Origin: Streptomyces camelliae
Lineage (GTDB): Bacteria > Actinomycetota > Actinomycetes > Streptomycetales > Streptomycetaceae
Assembly: GCF_027625935.1 (NCBI RefSeq)
Contig: NZ_CP115300.1
Span: 3,596,001-3,660,000, forward strand
Direction: 5' to 3'
DNA length: 64,000 bases
The position numbers and the translations under genes were made by a program. The notes under the pieces are model-generated. The model saw only the letters and a program-made list of their open reading frames with translations. It was not told where the DNA came from and did not search any database. Position 1 is the stretch's first letter. Each line of letters begins with the position of its first letter. This document shows positions 56,890 through 64,000 of the stretch, one piece after another.

Positions 56890-56924
56890 GCGTGCCTCTA
56901 TGGCGTTGTTCAGCTACGCGCTGT

Positions 56925-57809
56925 TCAGCCGGCCAGGATCTCGCGGGCGAGCTTGGCCGTCTCGGTCGGGGTCTTGCCGACCTTGACGCCCGCGGCCTCC
57001 AGGGCCTCCTTCTTGGCCTGTGCGGTGCCGGAGGAGCCGGAGACGATGGCGCCGGCGTGACCCATGGTCTTGCCCTCGGGCGCGGTGAAGCCCGCGACGT
57101 AGCCGACGACCGGCTTGGTCACGTTCTTCTTGATGAACTCGGCCGCGCGCTCCTCGGCGTCGCCACCGATCTCACCGATCATCACGATGAGCTCGGTCTC
57201 CGGGTCGGCCTCGAACGCGGCCAGGGCGTCGATGTGGGTGGTGCCGATGATCGGGTCACCGCCGATGCCCACGGCCGTCGAGAAGCCGATGTCACGCAGC
57301 TCGTACATCATCTGGTACGTCAGCGTGCCGGACTTCGAGACCAGGCCGATGCGGCCCGGCTTGGTGATGTCGCCCGGGATGATGCCGACGTTCGACTGGC
57401 CCGGGGTGATGATGCCGGGGCAGTTCGGGCCGATGATGCGGGTCTTGTTGCCCTTCTTGCCGGCGTACGCCCAGAAGGCGGCCGAGTCGTGCACGGCGAT
57501 GCCCTCGGTGATCACGACGGCCAGCGGGATCTCGGCGTCGATGGCCTCGACGACCGCGTCCTTGGTGAACTTCTCCGGCACGAAGATGACGGAGACGTTG
57601 GCGCCGGTCTTGTCGATGGCCTCCTTGACGGTGCCGAAGACCGGTACCTCGGTGCCGTCGAAGTCCACGGTGGTGCCCGCCTTGCGCGGGTTCACGCCGC
57701 CCACGACCTGCGTGCCGTCACCGAGCATGAGCTTGGTGTGCTTCATGCCGGTGGCACCGGTCATGCCCTGGACGATGACCTTGCTGTCCTTGTTGAGCCA
57801 GATAGCCAT
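56925..57809 (-). CDS. sucD: Succinyl-CoA synthetase alpha subunit
   Basis: A 294-residue subunit that binds CoA and carries the catalytic phospho-His of the TCA-cycle enzyme making succinate and ATP/GTP from succinyl-CoA. Motifs: [15 protein letters not shown] at the N-terminus, [15 protein letters not shown], and [17 protein letters not shown] with the phosphorylated His near residue 251. It follows sucC by 28 bp, a normal operon order. It is followed by a strong terminator. Confidence 0.98.
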   Translation of the reverse strand: MAIWLNKDSKVIVQGMTGATGMKHTKLMLGDGTQVVGGVNPRKAGTTVDFDGTEVPVFGTVKEAIDKTGANVSVIFVPEKFTKDAVVEAIDAEIPLAVVITEGIAVHDSAAFWAYAGKKGNKTRIIGPNCPGIITPGQSNVGIIPGDITKPGRIGLVSKSGTLTYQMMYELRDIGFSTAVGIGGDPIIGTTHIDALAAFEADPETELIVMIGEIGGDAEERAAEFIKKNVTKPVVGYVAGFTAPEGKTMGHAGAIVSGSSGTAQAKKEALEAAGVKVGKTPTETAKLAREILAG

Positions 57810-57837
57810 GGTGTGTTGGTGTCCTCGTCCTGAGTGC

Positions 57838-59019
57838 TTACTTGGCGGCGTGGGCCAGCTCAGCGGCCTTGTCGGCCGCGCCGTCCATGGTGTCGACGCG
57901 CTGCACCAGCGGGTGGTTGGCGTCGGTGAGGATCTTGCGGCCCAGCTCGGCGTTGTTGCCGTCGAGGCGGACGACGAGCGGCTTGGTGACGTTCTCGCCG
58001 CGGTCCTCCAGCAGCTTCAGGGCCTGGACGATGCCGTTGGCGACCTCGTCACAGGCGGTGATGCCACCGAAGACGTTGACGAACACCGACTTGACGTCCG
58101 GGTCGCCGAGGATGATCTCCAGGCCGTTCGCCATGACCTGGGCGGAGGCGCCACCGCCGATGTCGAGGAAGTTGGCGGGCTTGACGCCACCGTGGTTCTC
58201 ACCGGCGTACGCGACGACGTCCAGGGTGCTCATGACGAGACCCGCGCCGTTGCCGATGATGCCGACCTCGCCGTCGAGCTTGACGTAGTTGAGGTTCTTC
58301 TCCTTGGCGGCGGCCTCCAGCGGGTTGGCCGCGGCCTTGTCGTGGAGCTCCTCGAAGTCGGGGTGACGGAACTCGGCGTTGTCGTCGAGCGACACCTTGC
58401 CGTCGAGGGCGATGACCTCGCCGGAGGCGACCTTCGCCAGCGGGTTGACCTCGACCAGGAGGGCGTCCTCCTTGATGAAGGTGTCCCACAGCTTGACGAG
58501 GACGTTCGCGACCTTGTCCGCGACCTCGGCCGGGAACTTCGCGGCCTCGACGATCTCGCGGGCCTTGGCCTCGTCCACACCGTCGATCGGGTCGATCGGC
58601 GTCTTGGCGACGGCCTCCGGACGGGTGGCCGCCACCTCCTCGATCTCCATACCGCCCTCGACGGAGGCGATGGAGAGGAAGGTGCGGTTGGCACGGTCGA
58701 GGAGGAAGGAGACGTAGTACTCCTCGATGATCTCCGGCGCGGTCTCGGCGATCATGACCTTGTGGACCGTGTGGCCCTTGATGTCCATGCCGAGGATGTC
58801 CGTCGCACGGGCGACGGCCTCGTCCGCGGAGGCGGCCAGCTTGACGCCGCCGGCCTTGCCGCGACCACCGACCTTCACCTGCGCCTTGACGACGGACTTG
58901 CCGCCCAGCCGCTCGGTGATCTCGCGCGCCGCCTCAGGCGTGTCGATGACTTCACCGGCCAGCACCGGTACATCGTGCTTGGCGAAGAGGTCCCTCGCCT
59001 GGTACTCGAACAGGTCCAC
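57838..59019 (-). CDS. sucC: Succinyl-CoA synthetase beta subunit
   Basis: A 393-residue ATP-grasp subunit of succinyl-CoA synthetase. Landmarks: [67 protein letters not shown] and [16 protein letters not shown]. First gene of the sucC-sucD operon. A Crp-type site (59200-59213) and terminator of the preceding gene occupy its 450-bp upstream region; the site is 180 bases from the ATG. Length and ends match the family. Confidence 0.98.
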   Translation of the reverse strand: MDLFEYQARDLFAKHDVPVLAGEVIDTPEAAREITERLGGKSVVKAQVKVGGRGKAGGVKLAASADEAVARATDILGMDIKGHTVHKVMIAETAPEIIEEYYVSFLLDRANRTFLSIASVEGGMEIEEVAATRPEAVAKTPIDPIDGVDEAKAREIVEAAKFPAEVADKVANVLVKLWDTFIKEDALLVEVNPLAKVASGEVIALDGKVSLDDNAEFRHPDFEELHDKAAANPLEAAAKEKNLNYVKLDGEVGIIGNGAGLVMSTLDVVAYAGENHGGVKPANFLDIGGGASAQVMANGLEIILGDPDVKSVFVNVFGGITACDEVANGIVQALKLLEDRGENVTKPLVVRLDGNNAELGRKILTDANHPLVQRVDTMDGAADKAAELAHAAK

Positions 59020-59199
59020 GCGCTTCCGTCCCTATCAGTGATCTCGCGGTTCGTTGGATGCGTGGGCGTGCCGCGAAGGGCAACGTGACGTCCGCTTGTC
59101 ACAAGGGGGGCGCACACGGTGTCCGAGCGCGCGGCATGTCCGTCTCGCAGGTTATCGCCGCTTGCGGGGGCTCCCTAAATCGAGGGTCACACACGAGCG

Positions 59200-59213
59200 G
59201 TGATACCTGTCAC
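59200..59213. promoter_or_regulatory. Crp-type binding site upstream of sucC
   Basis: GTGATACCTGTCAC fits the S. coelicolor Crp consensus GTG-N6-GNCAC as I recall it. It is 180 bases upstream of the sucC start. A role in linking sucCD to cAMP is therefore plausible but untested here. Confidence 0.5.
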
Positions 59214-59280
59214 ATGATGCCGGGTCTGCTGGCACGGCGTGCCGTCTTCGGCTGTGTTCGGTCGGCTTCGTTCGATGTGC

Positions 59281-59318
59281 GAGGCCTCACCGGGCTGGGG
59301 TTGACCCGGTGAGGCCTC
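59281..59318 (-). terminator. 14-bp terminator hairpin
   Basis: GAGGCCTCACCGGG (59281-59294) is mirrored exactly at 59305-59318 over ten bases. It lies 150 bases past the stop of the minus-strand secreted protein gene and insulates sucC from it. Confidence 0.8.
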
Positions 59319-59469
59319 CGGTCCGGCCCCGGTGGCTCCGGGGCCGCGGCGGTTGATCCCCACCCCAATGGGGACCACCCGCCCCACCCGAGGGGGCCCG
59401 GCCGGACGAACCGACGGCATTCGGCCATCCGGGTCCGGACACCCCGCGGAGGGCTGCTCGGCCCAGCTC

Positions 59470-60369
59470 TCAGCTGCCCCGAGCGGCATTCGGTATGCCG
59501 TACGGGTACTGGAGGTGGGCCGCGTCCTGGAGGTACGGCGGCGGCGGTACGGCCACCCGGGTGACGCCTGCGACACCGGCAACGACATGCCCGGCCGGCG
59601 AACCGCCGGCCGGGCGGACCGTGTCGTCGAGCGCGCCGGTCACGCCGTGGGCGAGCGCGCCCGCGACCGGCACGACCCCGTGCACGGCGCCGGAGGCCAC
59701 CGGCGGCAGCACGGCGTCCGTGGTGTCCCGCACGACCTGCCCGGCCATTCCGCCGGCGTAGCCCGGCACCCCGCCGACCGCACCGCCGCCGACGACGGCC
59801 GAGGCGGCATGCGCGGCCTCGTGGGCGACACCGTGGGCGGCTCCGTACGCCCCTTCGGCCCGGACACCGGCCTGGACACCGGCCCGGACACCGGCCCGGA
59901 GACCGGCCTGGAGACCGGCCTGGACGCCGGGCTCGGCGGGAGTCCCGACGCGGCCCTGCACCCGCGCCGTCCGCGCCCGCTCCGCGCGGGCCGCCTGCGC
60001 GCCCTTGATGGCCTCGGCACCCCGCACAGCCTTCGCGGCGGCCGGAACGCTCGCGTCGGCGGAACGGGCGGCCTGGTCGGCGGTGCTGATGACGGTCGTT
60101 CCCTGGTCGGTGGCGGTCGAGGCGGCCGACGCGGCGGTGCCGGTCAGACCGGAGACGGTGTCGTGAACGGTCTTCTGGACACCGGAGACCGTGTCGTGGA
60201 CGCCCGTGAGGACGCCGTCGACGGACCCGGCGGCGGAATCCGTGCCCGAGTCCGGGACGGAGAGGGAGGTGACGGACAGCTCGTCGGCGCTGGCCGCGGC
60301 CGAGCCGAGCGCCCTGGCGCCGGTGACACCGGCGGCCATCACGATCGAACGGCGGATGCTCTTGTTCAT
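59470..60369 (-). CDS. Secreted Ala/Gly/Val-rich repetitive protein
   Basis: A 299-residue protein with a probable signal sequence (RRSIVMAAGVTGARALGSAAASADE). The mature part is low complexity: LTGVHDTVSGVQKTVHDTVSG repeats, then six four-residue units (AGVQAGLQAGLRAGVRAGVQ) from 12-bp DNA repeats, and a Gly/Val/His-rich end. No domain is recognised. It is next to another low-complexity exported protein on the same strand. The ATG at 60369 has only a weak ribosome site and touches a GACGTACGTC palindrome. A cell-surface role is likely but unproved. Confidence 0.65.
   Translation of the reverse strand: MNKSIRRSIVMAAGVTGARALGSAAASADELSVTSLSVPDSGTDSAAGSVDGVLTGVHDTVSGVQKTVHDTVSGLTGTAASAASTATDQGTTVISTADQAARSADASVPAAAKAVRGAEAIKGAQAARAERARTARVQGRVGTPAEPGVQAGLQAGLRAGVRAGVQAGVRAEGAYGAAHGVAHEAAHAASAVVGGGAVGGVPGYAGGMAGQVVRDTTDAVLPPVASGAVHGVVPVAGALAHGVTGALDDTVRPAGGSPAGHVVAGVAGVTRVAVPPPPYLQDAAHLQYPYGIPNAARGS
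59859..59930 (-). repeat. Six tandem 12-bp repeats in a coding region
   Basis: Units of the type CC(C/T)GGA(C/G)(A/G)CCGG stand head to tail and code for AGVQ/AGLQ/AGLR/AGVR. Such repeats can gain or lose units by slippage without shifting the frame. Confidence 0.9.
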
Positions 60370-60416
60370 GACGTACGTCTATTTCTTCGGAAACGGCTGG
60401 GGAGTTTCCGTCCGGA

Positions 60417-60452
60417 GATCGCTGAAGGTGATCGCTGAAGGTGATCGCTGGG
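60417..60452. repeat. Three 13-bp direct repeats upstream of the repetitive secreted protein
   Basis: GATCGCTGAAGGT occurs twice (60417-60429, 60430-60442), then GATCGCTGGG. They are 48-83 bases upstream of the ATG at 60369, in the leader or promoter, and could be iterated operator sites. Confidence 0.7.
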
Positions 60453-60529
60453 GATGGGGTCCGGACGGACGGGCAGACCTGTTCCGCCCTCGCGCGACAG
60501 GTCCGTGGCGGGGAGGTCAGCCGTACTGC

Positions 60530-61456
60530 CTAGCCGGGGAAGACGAGGATGTCCCGGTGCCGTTCCCGGGTCCGGGGCGCGTCGACGCGCGCGGCGGCGT
60601 CGGGTACGAGCCGCAGGGCCGCCCCATCGCCGAAGGTGACGGCGTGCGCGTCACCGTGGCGGGACGTGCTGCCGTCGACCGCCTGCTTACCCAGCACACC
60701 GCCCGTGTCGCGCGTGGGCTCAGGGCGACCGGGGGCGCCGGCAGCGGTGCCGTGGTGCCCGGGCGTGCGTGCCTGGTTCTGCGGCACGGGGGTGAGGTCC
60801 GGGCCGTACCACAGGAGCGGTGCCGTCGCCGTGACGGCGGTACCGGCCCCGGCACGGGCATGCTTCCGCGGCGCCGGAGCCGTGGGCCGAGCCGCCGGGC
60901 CTCCGCGGTACCGCAGGTGGGGCGCCGGAGCCTGCGCACCCGGCACCGGCAGCACAGGTACCTCCGCGTCCTGGCCGAGCTCCGGCAGGGGCAGGGAGGG
61001 CATCGGGGTCGGCGGTCGCGCCGTCTCGACGGATTGAGAGACCGTCTGCGAAACGGCCTGGGCCAGTGACAGCGACAATGACTGCGACACGGATTGGGCC
61101 GCGGATTGGGCCACGGATCGGGACACAGCTGTCACCACGTCCCGCGCGGACGCGACGGTCTGCTCGCCGACCGTACGCAAATTCCGTACTGGCACGGCCG
61201 GTTGTGCATGCCGCACCGGCCGTACCGGTCGCACCAGTCCCTCATGCCCCACCGCCCCGTACCCCGCCGACGTCACCTTCACCGGTACCGGGACGGTTCC
61301 GTCCGCCGCGTGGGCCTGCGCGCCGCAGACGAACCCCAGCGCGAACAGCCCGCCGACCAGCAACGCCAGTTGGAGCACACGCCGCCCGGCCGCCGTACGC
61401 AACACGCGCACGGTGGTACCGAGGAGGGTTGCTGGGAAAGTCAAGGGGAGGAACAT
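60530..61456 (-). CDS. Secreted Ser/Val/Gln- and Pro-rich protein
   Basis: A ~308-residue exported protein. The signal region is RRVLQLALLVGGLFALGFVCGAQAHAAD. A Ser/Gln/Val heptad-like stretch follows (VSRSVAQSAAQSVSQSLSLS, about residues 112-142), likely a helical or coiled segment, then a Pro/Ala/Arg-rich tail with no domain. ATG at 61456 is used; GTG at 61501 gives 15 more residues and neither has a strong ribosome site. It lies upstream of the other low-complexity secreted gene and 107 bases after the VWA gene stop. Function unknown. Confidence 0.6.
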   Translation of the reverse strand: MFLPLTFPATLLGTTVRVLRTAAGRRVLQLALLVGGLFALGFVCGAQAHAADGTVPVPVKVTSAGYGAVGHEGLVRPVRPVRHAQPAVPVRNLRTVGEQTVASARDVVTAVSRSVAQSAAQSVSQSLSLSLAQAVSQTVSQSVETARPPTPMPSLPLPELGQDAEVPVLPVPGAQAPAPHLRYRGGPAARPTAPAPRKHARAGAGTAVTATAPLLWYGPDLTPVPQNQARTPGHHGTAAGAPGRPEPTRDTGGVLGKQAVDGSTSRHGDAHAVTFGDGAALRLVPDAAARVDAPRTRERHRDILVFPG

Positions 61457-61562
61457 TCTCGGATCGGCACGACAGGGGCTCCGCCGATCCTTGCACGGCA
61501 CGCCTCGGGCCGCGCAACCCCCCTGTTACCGATGGGTAGACATATCCCTTTTACCGCCTGTG

Positions 61563-62891
61563 TCATGCCGTGTCCGGTTTCGGCAGCGGCCGTTTCTCCA
61601 GAGCCGCCGCCATCACCTCGGGGAACAGGTCGGGTGTGCAGGCGAAGGCCGGTGCGCCCAGCGCGGCGAGCGCGGCCGCGTGCTCCCGGTCGTACGCCGG
61701 CGCTCCTTCGTCCGAGAGCGCGAGCAGTGCCACGAACTGCACCCCGGACGCCTTCATCGCCGCCACCCGCTTGAGCATCTCGTCGCGGATGCCGCCCTCG
61801 TACAGGTCACTGATCAGCACGACCACCGTCTCGGCGGGCCGGGTGATCTGCGACTGGCAGTAGGCGAGCGCCCGGTTGATGTCCGTGCCGCCGCCGAGCT
61901 GGGTGCCGAAGAGGACGTCGACCGGATCGTCCAGCTGGTCGGTGAGGTCGACCACCGCCGTGTCGAAGACGACCAACCGGGTGCTGATCGACCGCATGGA
62001 GGCGAGCACCGCCCCGAACACGGACGCGTAGACCACGGACGCGGCCATGGAACCGGACTGGTCGATGCAGAGCACCACCTCCTTCTTCACCGACCGCGCG
62101 GCCCGCCCGTAGCCGACGAGCCGTTCCGGCACGACCGTGCGGTACTCGGGGAGATAGTGCTTGAGGTTGGCCGCGATGGTGCGGTTCCAGTCGATGTCGT
62201 GGTGACGCGGGCGGCTGATACGGGCGCTGCGGTCGAGGGCGCCGTTGAGCGTGGCCCGTGTCCGGGTCGCGAGCCGCTGCTCCAGGTCCTCGACGACCTT
62301 GCGGACGACCGCGCGCGCCGTCTCCTTGGTGGTCTCCGGCATCGCCTTGTTGAGCGACAGCAGCGTGCCGACCAGGTGCACATCGGCCTCCACCGCCTCC
62401 AGCATCTCCGGCTCCAGCAGCAGCGAGGAGAGCCCGAGCCGATCGATGGCGTCGCGCTGCATGACCTGGACAACGGAGGACGGGAAGTAGCGGCGGATGT
62501 CCCCCAGCCAGCGCGCCACTGACGGCGCCGAGGCCCCGAGCCCGGCCGAACGCTCCCGCCCCGCCTGCGGTTTGTCCCCTTTGCCATAGAGCGCGGCGAG
62601 CGTCCCGTCCATCGCCGCGTCCCGCCCGGACAACGCACACCCGGTGCCATCGGCCTGGTCCCCGCCAAGCACCAACCGCCACCGCCGCAAACGCTCCCGC
62701 GCGGGGTCGGCGGGGTCGGCGGGGTGAGTGGGGTGAGTGACTGTGCCGGGGCCGGGGCCAGGGGCGGGGGCAGAGGCAGTGCCGGGGCCGGCGGCGACAC
62801 CGCTGCCTATGCCAGCGACGGGGCCAGGGCTGGCAGCGGTGCCGAGGCCGGTGCCCGAGGCGGCCTCTGGTGTGATCCGTTCGGTTGTCAT
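61563..62891 (-). CDS. VWA domain protein (MIDAS motif)
   Basis: A 442-residue cytosolic protein. The first ~65 residues are Gly/Ala/Pro-rich linker. The middle (about 115-270) is helical. The C-terminal half is a von Willebrand A domain with the metal site VVLCIDQSGSMAASVVYAS (DxSxS), the LGGGTDINRAL Thr loop, and LISDLYEGG holding the third Asp. VWA proteins of this kind act with MoxR-type AAA ATPases in protein assembly or stress (family knowledge). Its ATG overlaps the stop of the upstream gene (ATGA), so the two are coupled. Confidence 0.88.
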   Translation of the reverse strand: MTTERITPEAASGTGLGTAASPGPVAGIGSGVAAGPGTASAPAPGPGPGTVTHPTHPADPADPARERLRRWRLVLGGDQADGTGCALSGRDAAMDGTLAALYGKGDKPQAGRERSAGLGASAPSVARWLGDIRRYFPSSVVQVMQRDAIDRLGLSSLLLEPEMLEAVEADVHLVGTLLSLNKAMPETTKETARAVVRKVVEDLEQRLATRTRATLNGALDRSARISRPRHHDIDWNRTIAANLKHYLPEYRTVVPERLVGYGRAARSVKKEVVLCIDQSGSMAASVVYASVFGAVLASMRSISTRLVVFDTAVVDLTDQLDDPVDVLFGTQLGGGTDINRALAYCQSQITRPAETVVVLISDLYEGGIRDEMLKRVAAMKASGVQFVALLALSDEGAPAYDREHAAALAALGAPAFACTPDLFPEVMAAALEKRPLPKPDTA

Positions 62892-64000
62892 GTGCCCACC
62901 CCCGCAAGGCTGTTGTCGTCCGTCATCCTTGGCTTCTCGTCCAGGCCGAGCAGCAGCCGCAGCACCGGCAGCACGGCGTCGGCGCGCCCGGCGTCCGGTT
63001 CGGCGGCGAAGCCGGGCGTTCCGCTGCCCGCCCCGGCCCGGCCTCTCGCCTCTCCCGGGCCGCGCCGGACCAGTTCCCCGAGGGTTCTGCGCACCCCCGG
63101 CTCGTACGCCGCGAACGTGCGCCGCAGCAGCGGCAGTACGCCGGCGAACGCCTCCGCCGGCACCCCCGTCAGCCAGCTGTCGACCAGGCCGAGCAGTCGC
63201 TCGTCGTGGACCAGCAACAGCCCGCCCCCGCCGCCGACGAAGCCCTCGATCCAGGCGGCCGCGTCGGCGGGCGGCGTCCCAGGCGACAGGGCGAGCCCCA
63301 TCAACCGCGCCGCCTCCTCAGACCCCAGCGCACCCTCGTCCAGCAACAACCGCACCGATCGCCCCCGCAGAACACCGGCCACGGTGTCGCGCAACGCCAG
63401 CGCCCGCAGCACGGCCCGCCAACGGCTCCGCAGATCGCCGTACCCAGCGCGGGAACCGGCGCCGGCGCCCGCATCGGCACCGAAAGCGCCGGCCCCACCG
63501 CCGGTCCCACCGCCAGTCCCCCCACCGGTCCCGGCCTCTCCGTTCCCGGCCCCACCGTTCCCCCCCTCGCCGTTCCCGGCCTCACCACCCGCGGCACTCG
63601 ACGCGACCGGCGTCTCCGCCAGCAACCCCACCGCCGCGTGCACGGCGTCCAGATGGCCGCGCATCTCCTCCGCCGCGTCCGTGTCGAGCGCGGTGCAGGC
63701 CGGGGGCAGGCCGATGAAGATGCGCTCGGCGAGGCCCGCCGCGACCCCGGCCAGCGCGCCGGTGTCGGTGCCGCGCACGTCGCCGTAGCGCAGGGAGCGG
63801 ACGAGGGCGGGCAGGGCCTGGGCGAGGTGGCCGACGTCCGTGTCGAGCGCGGCCCGGTCGGCGAGCGCCCGCATGACGACGGGCAGGGCGTCCGGCAGCC
63901 CGGCGAGCAGACAGTGCTCGGCGAGCGCCGTGACATCGGCGAGGGCACACGCGGCCGCCGCGTCCGCCTCCGCCTTGGCCTGCGCCGCGCAGCGCACCGT
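62888..64000 (-). CDS. DUF5682-like protein, C-terminal part (N-terminus outside window)
   Basis: About 371 residues of the C-terminal half of a large helical protein; the frame is open to the window edge. Segments such as LPALVRSLRYGDVRGTDTGA, LPPACTALDTDAAEEMRGHL and WIEGFVGGGGGLLLVHDERLLGLVDSWL resemble DUF5682 proteins, which sit beside VWA and MoxR ATPase genes in actinobacteria. A Gly/Asn/Thr-rich insert made of short repeats (GEGGNGGAGNGEAGTGGGTG) interrupts it near the middle. It is coupled to the VWA gene by a four-base overlap. Function unknown. Confidence 0.7.
   Translation of the reverse strand, partial: TVRCAAQAKAEADAAAACALADVTALAEHCLLAGLPDALPVVMRALADRAALDTDVGHLAQALPALVRSLRYGDVRGTDTGALAGVAAGLAERIFIGLPPACTALDTDAAEEMRGHLDAVHAAVGLLAETPVASSAAGGEAGNGEGGNGGAGNGEAGTGGGTGGGTGGGAGAFGADAGAGAGSRAGYGDLRSRWRAVLRALALRDTVAGVLRGRSVRLLLDEGALGSEEAARLMGLALSPGTPPADAAAWIEGFVGGGGGLLLVHDERLLGLVDSWLTGVPAEAFAGVLPLLRRTFAAYEPGVRRTLGELVRRGPGEARGRAGAGSGTPGFAAEPDAGRADAVLPVLRLLLGLDEKPRMTDDNSLAGVGT

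Larger units (their letters stand above)
59020..59469. other. 450-bp intergenic region upstream of sucC
   Basis: No convincing gene is present. It holds the sucC promoter zone (59020-59215), a Crp-type palindrome at 59200-59213 and the 14-bp hairpin at 59281-59318 that ends the next gene's transcript. A second smaller GC hairpin (GCCCCGG...CCGGGGC) is near 59326-59345. Confidence 0.6.

Overview
The window is a 64 kb piece of a Streptomyces chromosome. Base composition is very GC-rich with strong third-position GC bias, GTG starts are common, and genes couple through ATGA/GTGA overlaps. Many proteins belong to families typical of the genus (DUF5954, DUF3017, DUF2690-type HTH, DUF397, DUF6350, MocR). 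The order of housekeeping genes (trpS, glyA, betaine genes, mdh, folD, purH, purN, sucD, sucC) matches, from memory, the core-chromosome order of S. coelicolor, so most of the window is core with accessory insertions. No tRNA, rRNA, CRISPR array, transposase or phage gene was seen.

Layout. 1-7095: end of a DprE1-like oxidase with its DprE2-like reductase, a LigT-like phosphoesterase, trpS, a membrane protein, glyA, ornithine aminotransferase and a lipoprotein. 7178-10693: a secreted HExxH protein and an ATP-grasp amidoligase with a small Gly/His-rich lipoprotein. 10810-14840: a DMT-like membrane protein and a MocR regulator divergent from an AhpD-AhpD-PEP mutase-like operon. 14847-21894: one tight minus-strand operon for choline oxidation (aldehyde dehydrogenase, GMC dehydrogenase) and glycine betaine/choline ABC import. 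22251-31550: DUF5954, a MarR-GNAT fusion, an SDR divergent from its probable HTH regulator, mdh, a membrane-anchored HTH protein, folD-DUF3017 and a small membrane protein.

31702-35443: an FHA-type protein translationally coupled to a Ser/Thr kinase whose extracellular part looks like a lytic transglycosylase; a secreted I36-type protein; a hicB-hicA pair whose toxin is frameshifted; and two facing gene stumps (DUF397 and a histidine-kinase-like ATPase) that look like a deletion scar. 35415-37624: purN-purH behind a perfect 14-bp palindrome.

37915-54206 is the main accessory region. A 2,362-residue secreted RHS/YD-repeat protein ends in a self-cleaving Hint domain and a 116-residue toxin tip; its probable immunity gene follows directly. 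Divergent from it are two very large secreted proteins, one with LamG and FG-GAP/VCBS repeats and one with a propeller-like body and bulb-lectin repeats. Together they suggest a cell-surface contact or antagonism locus.

54223-64000 returns to core: a DUF6350 membrane protein, a sigma-like protein with a membrane segment, sucCD with an upstream Crp-like site, two low-complexity secreted proteins, and a VWA protein coupled to the C-terminal half of a DUF5682-like protein that runs off the window.
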